Source: an uncultured Eubacteriales bacterium
GTDB lineage: Bacteria > Bacillota > Clostridia > Lachnospirales > Lachnospiraceae
Assembly: GCA_900313775.1 (NCBI GenBank)
Contig: OMSP01000059.1
Coordinates: forward strand, 1-7,296
Length of the DNA: 7,296 bases
Direction: 5' to 3'
Below are positions 1 to 5,992 of the stretch, one piece after another. Both the position numbers and the translations under genes were made by a program. How positions within the stretch are numbered: the first letter of the stretch is position 1; every line of letters starts with the position of its first letter. The notes under the pieces are model-generated. The model was not told the origin of the DNA. It was given only the letters and a program-made list of their open reading frames with translations, and did not search any database.

Positions 1-633
1 ACGGCCGAGCCGAACGATGCCGGCAAGGTGCGTATCCGTTTCCAAAATGAAGTCGTTGCCAGCTCGAATGATTTCTGGATGGATTTCAAAAAGATGGAAG
101 CATTGTATCAGCCCTATTTTCAGAGATTCAATTCTTCGTATACAGCTTACCGAAGCCGGCAGTCAACAGTCGTTACATCTGTGCAGTTCGACAAGGCGGT
201 GCGCTCAGCCGAAGCCGGGATGACTCTCGGAAAGAAGGCCGATGCTAAGATCAATGCCATCGTAAAGGGCGCAAAAAAGAAAAAAGGCGTCAAGAACCGG
301 ATAAAATATGTCGATGAGCAGATATGCAAAGCCTGCGTTTATGACAATACAAAGAATCGTCAGAACTGCCGCAACCCGTACGGAGCACTGGTTGAAAAGA
401 AGGCTGTATGCCAGGGTTATTCTGAAGCGTTCTACGCCTGCATGACCCGGTTGGGGATCCCCTGTGATCTGGTACAAAACCAGAGCGGAAGTCATATGTG
501 GACTAAGGTGAAGATCAAAGGCAAATGGTACCACATTGATACCTGCTGGAACGATTCGGGCAAAAAGAGCAATAGGAAATACTATCTGATGAGTGCTTCA
601 AAGACAAGAAAGATCAAAGATCACCAATTCTAA
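1..633 (+). CDS. Transglutaminase-like domain protein, C-terminal part (5' end outside window)
   Basis: The reading frame is open from base 1 and ends at TAA 631-633, leaving 210 residues of a longer protein; the GTG at 28 is not a real start because the frame continues upstream. The last 80 or so residues show the transglutaminase/protease-like core. The candidate nucleophile is Cys137 in KAVCQGYSEAF, followed by His165 in GSHMWTKV and Asp180 in YHIDTCWND, in the order and spacing of the Cys-His-Asp triad of this superfamily (Pfam Transglut_core type). The protein stops soon after, at a YYLMS...KDHQF tail that usually closes this domain. The preceding stretch (residues 70-105) is very lysine-rich. 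Family members in Clostridia are usually secreted or surface proteins acting as cysteine peptidases or amide-modifying enzymes; the substrate cannot be told. The missing N-terminus may hold a signal peptide or other domains. Domain call is confident; activity is inferred. Confidence 0.85.
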   Translation, partial: TAEPNDAGKVRIRFQNEVVASSNDFWMDFKKMEALYQPYFQRFNSSYTAYRSRQSTVVTSVQFDKAVRSAEAGMTLGKKADAKINAIVKGAKKKKGVKNRIKYVDEQICKACVYDNTKNRQNCRNPYGALVEKKAVCQGYSEAFYACMTRLGIPCDLVQNQSGSHMWTKVKIKGKWYHIDTCWNDSGKKSNRKYYLMSASKTRKIKDHQF

Positions 634-660
634 TACAGAAGAATACTGACGAAACCTGTT

Positions 661-693
661 GAGGACTGCCTTTATGGCAGCCCTCATTTTTTG
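661..693 (+). terminator. Rho-independent terminator of the transglutaminase-like gene
   Basis: A 10-position stem (661-670 with 676-685), with one A-C mismatch and a TTTAT loop, is followed by ATTTTTTG. It lies 27 bases after the stop codon at 633. It separates this gene from the surface-protein gene starting at 774, so the two are probably not one operon. Confidence 0.8.
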
Positions 694-761
694 TGTTTTC
701 GTGACGCCTCCTGTGACGGTAAATGCCGCATACTGTACTCGTAAGAACAAACGGCAACACG

Positions 762-768
762 AAGGAGG
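762..768 (+). promoter_or_regulatory. Ribosome binding site that fixes the start at 774
   Basis: AAGGAGG lies 5 bases before ATG 774. It supports this start over the in-frame ATG at 723, which would place 17 extra residues in front of a well-formed signal peptide. No convincing -35/-10 pair was found in 694-760. Confidence 0.85.
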
Positions 769-773
769 ACCAC

Positions 774-2675
774 ATGAAAACCAAGAGAACACACATCAGG
801 ATCGCGGCAGTTGTTTTAGCAATGATGTTAGTCTTACCGCTTTCGGTCAGCACAGTTGCTCCGGCATATGCATCGGAAGTTGAGAATCAGACAGAGGAAG
901 CTGTTGTGACTGATGATGTCAAAGCCGAAGCCACAGAGGAGAAAGAGATCGCTGTGAACGGGCAGGCGCAGATCCCGGAAAGCACAGAGCCGGCTGCCGC
1001 TGCAGTCCCGCAGGACAAAGCAGAGGATAAGAGTCCGGAAGAGGAAGCTGAGAAAGCGGCTCCGATCACTGTGTCATACAATCTCAATACGCCGGCTGAT
1101 GCGGTCTTCGTTCCTGAGATAAACGGACTCGGATCTTCTTCCGAGACGCTTACCAAAACAGATGAGCAGACGGCCTATCAGATCCGCGGTCTCTCCAGAA
1201 ATCTTTATCAGACACAGAAAAACTCTACCAGCGGCAAGATCTCCTATGAGTTCATGGGCTGGAAGAGTGAGACAGGCAAAGTTATTTCTGCTGAAGATGC
1301 AGTCGACCTGATCACCAATGCAGCTGCATACGACAAAAACCGTGACGGGATCGTCAAGCTGACAGCCGTCTGGAACAACACCTTTAAATTTAACGGTGAC
1401 GGTAAATACAGATATACGACATTCAGCATTTACAGAATGGCCGAGCCTCCCAAGACAACAGACAACAAAGCTGCAAATTATATGAGCGGTATCTACGGGA
1501 CTATCGCTTATCCGGGAACGGCGAACGAGGCTATTATGTACAATTGGAAACAGGAGGGCAACGGACGCGTCCTCATCAATCAGGAGTCCAACGGCATCGG
1601 CATCGAGAAATGTGATGAACTGATCAGAGGCATGACCGAGACACCGATCAGCAATTATTACGATTCGAGAAACGGCAATGAAGCAGCCGGTTACACAGAG
1701 TACGAGATCAGCTTCATGGATTTCCCGACAGACGAGGAAGTTATTGATGAGCTCAAGACCAGGATCGCGGCCGGAGGCTGTGTGCAGGTGCTGGTAGACG
1801 GGGAAGTGAAGAAGATCACCAAAGATGAAAACTTTGATGAGTTCGATGTTGAGCATTATACAGTTCAGTGGTTCTCTGTAAAATATCAGTCGAACGGCAT
1901 CCACGTGGACGGCATCGTAGCTGTAAGAGCCATTGCGGAAGAAATCATGGACATTGTCACCGATGAGCCGGCTGAAGAACTGCCAGACGAGTCGATTGAT
2001 GAGCAGGATGAAGAACGGGTTGATGTGTCCGCAGAAGATCAGGCCGAGGAACTGGCTGATGAGTCAACGGATGTCCCGCAGGAGCTGACACAGGAAGACG
2101 ATTCTGCTGAAGTGCAGGCTGAAGACTCTGACGAAGAGACCAAAGTCTTTGTGCCGGTGATCACAGCAATCGGCGATGTGCATATGAGATCTGCTGATCC
2201 TGTCGGAAATGAGAACGAGACTGTAATCGGTAACGTAATTTCTTCAGCAGTACAGTCAGCGGCAAATATGCTCACCGCGGCAGACGCAGAGAGCAACGAA
2301 CCGTCTGATGCACAGGTGGTGAACACATCGATCAATGATTCGGCAGTACCGCATGTCGCGCCTATCCAAAAGGTCGTCACTGAAAAAGCTGAAGGCAGTT
2401 GGGCTGTCATCAATCTGATCATTGCCTTTATTACAGTCGCAGCCGCAGCATTTGTTTTGGCAGCCGGAAAGAGAAACAGGATCCTCGCCATTTTGACTGC
2501 AGCCGTCGCCGCCATCGCTTTCTTCCGCACAGAAGACATCAGCCTTTCACTGGCGCTGGTCGACAGATGGACCATCCTGATGGCACTCATACTGGCTGTT
2601 CAGGCTTTCATGATACTGAAGATGGGCAAAGAAAATGATGAGTCTGATGCTGAGAAAGAAGCAGTGTTGAACTGA
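774..2675 (+). CDS. Secreted, membrane-anchored surface protein with InlB B-repeat-like module and acidic regions
   Basis: Predicted 633 residues. Residues 1-33 form a signal peptide: a basic start (MKTKR), a hydrophobic core at 10-29 and an APAYA|SEV cleavage site. Residues 34-97 are acidic, rich in Glu/Ala/Pro. Residues 98-200 resemble an InlB B-repeat/Flg_new-type beta module: ITVSYNLN start, YEFMGW at 158-163 and a closing LTAVW ending at Trp200. Residues 201-385 are a second extracellular region with a YTVQWFSVKY...HVDGIV block like those found after B-repeats in clostridial surface proteins. Residues 389-456 are strongly acidic. The C-terminus has three hydrophobic segments (543-564, 570-584, 599-615), with TED and VDRWTILMA between or at the start of the segments, then a charged tail. 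No LPXTG sorting signal is seen, so it is probably held in the membrane. Such proteins are likely adhesive or structural; the ligand is unknown. It is bounded by terminators on both sides, so it is probably transcribed alone. Confidence 0.85.
   Translation: MKTKRTHIRIAAVVLAMMLVLPLSVSTVAPAYASEVENQTEEAVVTDDVKAEATEEKEIAVNGQAQIPESTEPAAAAVPQDKAEDKSPEEEAEKAAPITVSYNLNTPADAVFVPEINGLGSSSETLTKTDEQTAYQIRGLSRNLYQTQKNSTSGKISYEFMGWKSETGKVISAEDAVDLITNAAAYDKNRDGIVKLTAVWNNTFKFNGDGKYRYTTFSIYRMAEPPKTTDNKAANYMSGIYGTIAYPGTANEAIMYNWKQEGNGRVLINQESNGIGIEKCDELIRGMTETPISNYYDSRNGNEAAGYTEYEISFMDFPTDEEVIDELKTRIAAGGCVQVLVDGEVKKITKDENFDEFDVEHYTVQWFSVKYQSNGIHVDGIVAVRAIAEEIMDIVTDEPAEELPDESIDEQDEERVDVSAEDQAEELADESTDVPQELTQEDDSAEVQAEDSDEETKVFVPVITAIGDVHMRSADPVGNENETVIGNVISSAVQSAANMLTAADAESNEPSDAQVVNTSINDSAVPHVAPIQKVVTEKAEGSWAVINLIIAFITVAAAAFVLAAGKRNRILAILTAAVAAIAFFRTEDISLSLALVDRWTILMALILAVQAFMILKMGKENDESDAEKEAVLN
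1971..2072 (+). repeat. Two imperfect acidic repeat units in the surface protein
   Basis: AEELPDESID (residues 400-409, bases 1971-2000) recurs as AEELADESTD (residues 424-433, bases 2043-2072), a 72-base or 24-residue period. Base differences are partly at third codon positions, so selection on the peptide or an old duplication are both possible. Only two units are clear; the flanking residues are also acidic but do not align well. Confidence 0.45.
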
Positions 2676-2706
2676 AGAGTATCGTAAAATGATTTGTAAA
2701 GCAAAA

Positions 2707-2740
2707 AGGCTGCCGCATCTGCGGCAGCCTTATTTTTTCT
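2707..2740. terminator. Bidirectional Rho-independent terminator between the surface protein and apt
   Basis: A perfect 10-bp stem (2707-2716 with 2721-2730, loop ATCT) is followed on the plus strand by TATTTTTTCT. On the minus strand the same stem is followed by TTTTTGC, because AAAAA precedes it on the plus strand. It lies 31 bases after the surface-protein stop and about 30 bases beyond the apt stop, so it can end both convergent transcripts. Confidence 0.9.
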
Positions 2741-2760
2741 GTCATCAGTCAGGGCATGGA

Positions 2761-3285
2761 TTATTTGCCTTCATAGCAGATCAGAGATTCCACATCATAA
2801 CCCTCGAGAACGGCGCGACCGTTCAGGCCGGCCAACTCAATGATGACGATGATCTTTACCACTTCGGCACCGGCGCGTTCGATGAGATTCGCCGCAGCCT
2901 TGAGGGTGCCGCCTGTCGCAAGAAGATCATCTATCAGCACGACCTTCTGTCCGGGCTTGATATCGTCTTTATGGATCTCGATCTCCGCTGTGCCGTACTC
3001 AAGAGCATACTCTTCGCAGATGGTAGCGCGGGGGAGTTTGCCTTTTTTGCGGACAGGGATGAAAGGCTTGTGCATGTTGTAGGCAAGCGGCATGCCGAAG
3101 ATGAATCCGCGGGCCTCGGCGCCGGCGATGATATCAAAGTCGACATCTTCGACAGCAGCCTGCAGTCCGTCCACCGCCAGCTTCAGTCCGTCTGCATTGC
3201 CGACGATCGAAGTGATGTCGCGGAAGATGATGCCGGGTTCCGGAAAATCAGGGATACTGGTAACATATTTTTCTAGTTCTTTCAT
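2761..3285 (-). CDS. apt: Adenine phosphoribosyltransferase
   Basis: Cytoplasmic purine-salvage enzyme that joins adenine to PRPP, giving AMP and pyrophosphate. From ATG 3283-3285 it is 174 residues, close to the usual 170-175. The PRPP-binding motif VVLIDDLLATGGTL is at 115-128, with its two Asp and the TGGT loop intact. EARGFIFG at 57-64 and RKKGKLPR at 79-86 match the conserved substrate-site and flexible-loop regions of Apt. The N-terminus (KYVTSIPDFPEPGIIFRDIT) aligns with Apt starts, so the in-frame ATG at 3331-3333, which adds 16 basic residues, is less likely. The ribosome site is weak (AAAGAG 7 bases upstream). The gene stands alone, with its own promoter and the shared terminator at 2707-2740. 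In many Firmicutes apt sits in a recJ-apt-relA cluster; neither neighbour is here. Confidence 0.97.
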   Translation of the reverse strand: MKELEKYVTSIPDFPEPGIIFRDITSIVGNADGLKLAVDGLQAAVEDVDFDIIAGAEARGFIFGMPLAYNMHKPFIPVRKKGKLPRATICEEYALEYGTAEIEIHKDDIKPGQKVVLIDDLLATGGTLKAAANLIERAGAEVVKIIVIIELAGLNGRAVLEGYDVESLICYEGK

Positions 3286-3346
3286 GTCCGTTCTCTTTCT
3301 ATGTAATGAATGAATACATCGTGATGATTGCATGCTTACAATCCAT

Positions 3347-3375
3347 ATTATACCTTATCTGTCTGTAAAAATAAA
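3347..3375 (-). promoter_or_regulatory. Probable apt promoter
   Basis: Read on the minus strand, TATAAT (3352-3347) is a perfect -10. The best -35 at a 17-base spacing is TTTATT (3375-3370), only three of six consensus bases. It would start transcription near 3340, leaving a leader of about 55 bases before apt. The -10 is convincing; the -35 is weak. Confidence 0.5.
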
Positions 3376-3387
3376 CTATGATATAAT
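3359..3387 (+). promoter_or_regulatory. Probable extended -10 promoter of the two-membrane-segment gene
   Basis: TGaTATAAT at 3379-3387 is a perfect -10 with the TG extension. The -35 at a 17-base spacing (CTGTCT, 3359-3364) is poor, as is common for extended -10 promoters. Transcription would start near 3394, too close to the ATG at 3400 but well placed for the start at 3427. Confidence 0.55.
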
Positions 3388-3426
3388 AGACACAGCAATA
3401 TGCGGCAAAGATCGGGGAATTGTCAT

Positions 3427-4029
3427 ATGGAACAGCAGATGTTTCAGCCGGGTGAAGACGGAAAATACCGTTGGCAGTATGAACTTGACATGAAGAATAA
3501 CAAGTCGATCCTGTGGACCGTTCTCAGGATCCTGATCCTGTGCATGGCAGGTCTGTGGATACTGATGCTCGTCCTCTTCTCGGGAAGCGGGGACTTCTTC
3601 CCGAGGGGGGTTCTGGCAGTGACCATCTTATTTGTCTTTATAACTGCCGCTATGGTCCTTCTGGCTTTCCTGACTTATCTGATAGCGATGAAGGTCAAGG
3701 GGGGCGTCTATCTTCTGAAATTTGAGATGGATGACCGGGGAGTCAAGATCGTTCAGTCCAAGTCGACTGTCAGCCGGAATAAAGCAATGGGCGCGGCTGT
3801 CGCCCTTGGAGCAATGGCTTCCGGCAATCCGGTCAATGCCGGCCCGGCTGCGGGAATGATGATGTCAGAACATATCGCGCATACATATTTTGCCAATATA
3901 CGGAGAGTGAAAGAGCGGCGCAGATACAATATGATCGATATCAGGGAATCGATGGGTGCCAATCAGATATACGCACCCGACGAGATATACGATCAGGTCA
4001 TGAACTTTATACGCAGTCACGTCAGATAA
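3427..4029 (+). CDS. Unrecognised membrane protein, two transmembrane segments with a cytosolic C-terminal domain
   Basis: Predicted 200 residues; I do not recognise a named family. ATG 3427 is chosen because GGGGA lies about 8 bases upstream and the promoter at 3359-3387 would start only about 6 bases before the alternative ATG at 3400. A short polar N-terminus (YRWQYELDMKNN) precedes two hydrophobic segments (about 28-51 and 60-88). The remaining 110 residues are probably cytosolic by the positive-inside rule (AMKVKGG after segment two). They start with a strand-like YLLKFEMDDRGVKIV, contain a Gly/Ala/Met-rich stretch (120-147), then FANIRRVKERRRYNMIDI and a final helix ending FIRSHV. Strands capped by a C-terminal helix suggest a bacterial PH-like or YcxB-like fold, but this is a guess from pattern. 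It is a single gene divergent from apt and convergent with the transporter; context gives no clear role. Confidence 0.8.
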   Translation: MEQQMFQPGEDGKYRWQYELDMKNNKSILWTVLRILILCMAGLWILMLVLFSGSGDFFPRGVLAVTILFVFITAAMVLLAFLTYLIAMKVKGGVYLLKFEMDDRGVKIVQSKSTVSRNKAMGAAVALGAMASGNPVNAGPAAGMMMSEHIAHTYFANIRRVKERRRYNMIDIRESMGANQIYAPDEIYDQVMNFIRSHVR

Positions 4030-4051
4030 AGATATATAAGCACACAATTAA

Positions 4052-4085
4052 AACCCCGGCAGATGTCTGCCGGGGTTCTTGTATA
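4052..4085. terminator. Bidirectional terminator between the membrane protein and the transporter
   Basis: An 11-bp GC-rich stem (4052-4062 with 4067-4077, loop ATGT) lies between two convergent stop codons (4029 plus strand, 4104 minus strand). On the minus strand the stem runs into TTTTAATTG, a fair T-tract; on the plus strand it runs into TTCTTGTATATT, a weaker one. Confidence 0.85.
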
Positions 4086-4103
4086 TTCGAGTGATAAGTA
4101 TTT

Positions 4104-5630
4104 CTATTTGTGCATCGCACGGCGGCCTACCATCGCCCTCATAAAGAACAGGAAAGCGACGGTGACAACAGCGCCGATGATCAGGCAGATCGCAGCGTTC
4201 TGTGCGAATCCGGCAATGATATACATGACAAAGCTGATGCCGGCGACAGAGATCGCGTAGGGAAGCTGAGTCGAGACATGCTTGACGTGTTCGACCTGTG
4301 CGCCTGCCGAACTCATGATCGTCGTATCTGAGATCGGTGAGCAGTGGTCGCCGCAGACAGCGCCCGCCAGGCAGGCCGAGATGCCGATGATAAGCAGCGG
4401 TGAGCTTGCATCGAAGACCGCCATGACGATCGGGATCAGAATACCGAATGTCCCCCAACTGGTTCCTGAGGCAAATGCCAGGAAGCAAGCCACCAGGAAG
4501 ATGACTGCCGGCAGCAGGCTGTACAGATGGTCAGAGGCGTTCTCCATGACATTGTGAACGAAGACATCTGCACCGAGAGCGCCAGTCATAGCCTTCAGCG
4601 AGAAGGCCAGAGTCAGGATGACCATCGGCGGGATCATGGCGACAAAGCCCTTCTGGATGCAGCTCATGGCTTCCTTGAAGCTCACGACGCGGCGGGCGAG
4701 CATATAGATGATAGTAAGAAGCAATGTGATCAGCGCGCCCCAGGGAAGAGCCACATAGGAATCAGTGTCACCGAAAGAGGTGAGCAGCTGATGGAAGTTG
4801 CCGCTCTTGTGGCTGAAGAAGCCGCCGACGCGTATCATTGCGACTGTACACAGGATGATCAGCACGATGACGGGAAGGACCATATCAAATACGCGGCCCT
4901 TCGCGTTGCCGGAATCTGCTGCCTCTTCTTCGGCGTCGAGAGCTGTCAGCTCACCCTTTTCCTCGGCCAGCTCCTCGTATTTTTTCATCGGACCGTAGTC
5001 AAAGCGCATGAAGACAAGCGAGATGATAAATACGAAGGTAAGCAGCGAGTAGAAGTTGTAAGGGATCGCCTTGATAAACAGCTGTATACCGGATACTCCG
5101 TTGTCCAGATCGTTGGCGACACCGGAGACAGCGGCCGCCCAGGATGAGACAGGCGCGATCATACATACCGGCGCGGCAGTCGCGTCGATCAGATAGGCCA
5201 GTTTCGGGCGTGAGATCTTGTGGGTATCAGTGACCGGGCGCATGACAGTACCGACAGTCAGACAGTTGAAATAGTCATCGATAAAGATCAGTACGCCGAG
5301 AACAAAGGTCGCAAACATGGCGCCTGCACGCGTCTTGATATGTGTCTTGGCCCAGCGTGCGAACGCTGCGCTTGCGCCGGAGGCTGAGATGAGTGCGACC
5401 AGAATGCCGAGCAGGATCAGAAACAGGAAGATGCCTGCATTGTCTGCGATCGCGGCGACCAGGCCGTCGTTGACGATTTTATCGACTGCCTTGATCGGAT
5501 TGCCCTTGGCGACGAGCAGGGCGCCGACAAGTATACCTACAAACAGCGAGCTGTAGGCCTCCTTGAAGACCAGCGCCAGTGCTATGGCGATAAGCGGCGG
5601 GACTAATGCCCAGAATGTGTTGACAAACAT
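4104..5630 (-). CDS. NhaC-family transporter, probable lysine transporter (lysine-riboswitch controlled)
   Basis: Predicted 508-residue polytopic inner-membrane protein of the NhaC (TC 2.A.35) family. Family signatures are FIDDYFN at 116-122 followed by RPVTDTHKISR, SGTSWGTFGILIPI at 388-401, and GDHCSPISDTTIMSS at 427-441. There are about a dozen hydrophobic segments, with one acidic, Glu/Lys-rich cytosolic loop at 217-245. ATG 5630 is supported by AAGGAGG 7 bases upstream; an in-frame ATG at 5663 would translate through that ribosome site and the leader terminator stem, so it is rejected. Family members are usually annotated as Na+/H+ antiporters, but the lysine riboswitch directly upstream points to lysine transport. 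Comparative work on L-box regulons proposed an NhaC-superfamily lysine transporter under this control, called LysW. Substrate is therefore inferred from regulation, not from residues. It is transcribed alone and ends at the hairpin 4052-4077. Confidence 0.93.
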   Translation of the reverse strand: MFVNTFWALVPPLIAIALALVFKEAYSSLFVGILVGALLVAKGNPIKAVDKIVNDGLVAAIADNAGIFLFLILLGILVALISASGASAAFARWAKTHIKTRAGAMFATFVLGVLIFIDDYFNCLTVGTVMRPVTDTHKISRPKLAYLIDATAAPVCMIAPVSSWAAAVSGVANDLDNGVSGIQLFIKAIPYNFYSLLTFVFIISLVFMRFDYGPMKKYEELAEEKGELTALDAEEEAADSGNAKGRVFDMVLPVIVLIILCTVAMIRVGGFFSHKSGNFHQLLTSFGDTDSYVALPWGALITLLLTIIYMLARRVVSFKEAMSCIQKGFVAMIPPMVILTLAFSLKAMTGALGADVFVHNVMENASDHLYSLLPAVIFLVACFLAFASGTSWGTFGILIPIVMAVFDASSPLLIIGISACLAGAVCGDHCSPISDTTIMSSAGAQVEHVKHVSTQLPYAISVAGISFVMYIIAGFAQNAAICLIIGAVVTVAFLFFMRAMVGRRAMHK

Positions 5631-5637
5631 AGTTACT

Positions 5638-5644
5638 CCTCCTT
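5638..5644 (-). promoter_or_regulatory. Strong ribosome binding site of the transporter gene
   Basis: AAGGAGG on the minus strand, 7 bases before ATG 5630. It lies just past the leader terminator's T-tract and is not inside the stem, so regulation is more likely by transcription termination than by hiding this site. Confidence 0.9.
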
Positions 5645-5650
5645 CTTCAT

Positions 5651-5679
5651 AAACAAACGCCACGGCGGATGCCGTGACG
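5651..5679 (-). terminator. Leader (attenuator) terminator of the lysine riboswitch
   Basis: On the minus strand a 9-bp stem (5679-5671 with 5666-5658, one G-U pair, loop ATCC) is followed by TTTGTTT (5657-5651). It lies between the aptamer and the ribosome site of the transporter, which is where the expression platform of an 'off' riboswitch is expected. Its 5' arm overlaps the antiterminator partner at 5675-5671. Confidence 0.8.
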
Positions 5680-5709
5680 GGATGTGAGTAATATTCACAT
5701 CATGACAGC
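5671..5709 (-). promoter_or_regulatory. Candidate antiterminator pairing
   Basis: GCTGT (5709-5705), which includes four of the five bases of the P1 3' strand of the aptamer, can pair with ACGGC (5675-5671) in the 5' arm of the terminator (five pairs, one G-U). Inside this lies a second perfect 7-bp hairpin, GATGTGA (5701-5695) with TCACATC (5687-5681). Together they form an extended structure that excludes both P1 and the terminator. This fits a lysine-off, transcription-level switch. The pairing was found by eye and its energy was not computed. Confidence 0.55.
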
Positions 5710-5865
5710 TCTCCGCAAACAGTTGCGACAGTCCGCGGGATCTTATTCCCGCGTCCCGGATGACGGACAGTCAGGCCTGACCCGTCTCCTCGGCGGCGTC
5801 CCCTTTCATCTCCGGGGTTCCTGAACCCTCTGTTTGAGACTACTGATGTCAGCCGCGCCTCTATC
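5704..5865 (-). promoter_or_regulatory. Lysine riboswitch aptamer (L-box)
   Basis: Read on the minus strand, conserved L-box blocks occur in order: GATAGAGGCGCG (5865-5854), CAGTAG (5845-5840), GAAAGGGGACGCCGCCGAGG (5807-5788), ACTGTC (5732-5727) and GGAGAGCTGTC (5714-5704). They match the same blocks of the well-studied Bacillus subtilis lysC leader. P1 forms from GATAG (5865-5861) with CTGTC (5708-5704). Arms include GGGTTC/GAACCC in P2, GACGG/CCGTC for P3, CGCGGGA/TCCCGCG for P4 and CGCAA/TTGCG for P5. It binds free lysine; binding stabilises P1. It begins right at the predicted transcription start (about 5866) and lies wholly in the leader of the NhaC-family gene. About 160 bases is the normal aptamer size. 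Confidence 0.95.
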
Positions 5866-5872
5866 GTTCTCT

Positions 5873-5901
5873 ACTATACTAAAGCGGTGATAGATTGTCA
5901 A
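5873..5901 (-). promoter_or_regulatory. Promoter of the riboswitch-transporter transcript
   Basis: On the minus strand, TTGACA (5901-5896, perfect -35), a 17-base spacer, then TATAGT (5878-5873, five of six). The start would be near 5866, directly before the P1 strand of the aptamer. This agreement with the aptamer position makes the promoter convincing and suggests a strong, sigma-A-type promoter whose output is set by the riboswitch. The transcript leader is about 236 bases. Confidence 0.85.
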
Positions 5902-5923
5902 ATAACCCAAAATATGGTATATA
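5895..5923 (+). promoter_or_regulatory. Possible rmuC promoter, -35 overlapping the divergent transporter promoter
   Basis: TTGTCA (5895-5900, five of six) with a 17-base spacer to TATATA (5918-5923, four of six). The region 5911-5930 is AT-rich and offers other -10 registers (TATATT 5922-5927, TATTAT 5924-5929) at less favourable spacing. Transcription would leave a leader of about 60 bases before rmuC. The -35 lies on the opposite strand of the transporter's TTGACA. Confidence 0.4.
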
Positions 5924-5992
5924 TATTATCAGGGAAAGTGCGAGATATCGTATGATTCACTATTAATCAAACGCAGCAAAGAAGGGCTTTTC

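Noticed and set aside
723..773. Upstream in-frame start for the surface protein at ATG 723
   Set aside because: It lacks a ribosome site and would put 17 residues ahead of a well-formed signal peptide; ATG 774 has AAGGAGG 5 bases upstream.
1074..1904. Long minus-strand open frame (276 codons) inside the surface-protein gene
   Set aside because: It is antisense to a coherent secreted-protein frame, has no ribosome site of note, and its product looks like a random Leu/Ile/Cys-rich translation.
2689..3276. Long plus-strand open frame opposite apt (195 codons)
   Set aside because: It starts before and runs through the terminator hairpin, has no recognisable domain, and is the antisense shadow of a clearly conserved apt gene.
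5633..5650. Mini-ORF on the minus strand, ATG to TAA, coding MKKEE and ending two bases before the transporter ATG; possible lysine-rich leader peptide
   Set aside because: Its codons are the purine-rich ribosome site itself (AAGAAGGAGGAG), its ATG follows GTTTGTTT with no ribosome site, and the lysine riboswitch already explains lysine control.
5631..5663. Longer N-terminus for the transporter starting at ATG 5663
   Set aside because: It would start inside the leader terminator stem and translate through the AAGGAGG ribosome site of the better start at 5630.
5704..5865. Set of inverted repeats that could be read as a mobile-element end or a protein operator
   Set aside because: The repeats are the P2-P5 arms of the lysine riboswitch, with conserved L-box bases at the junctions.
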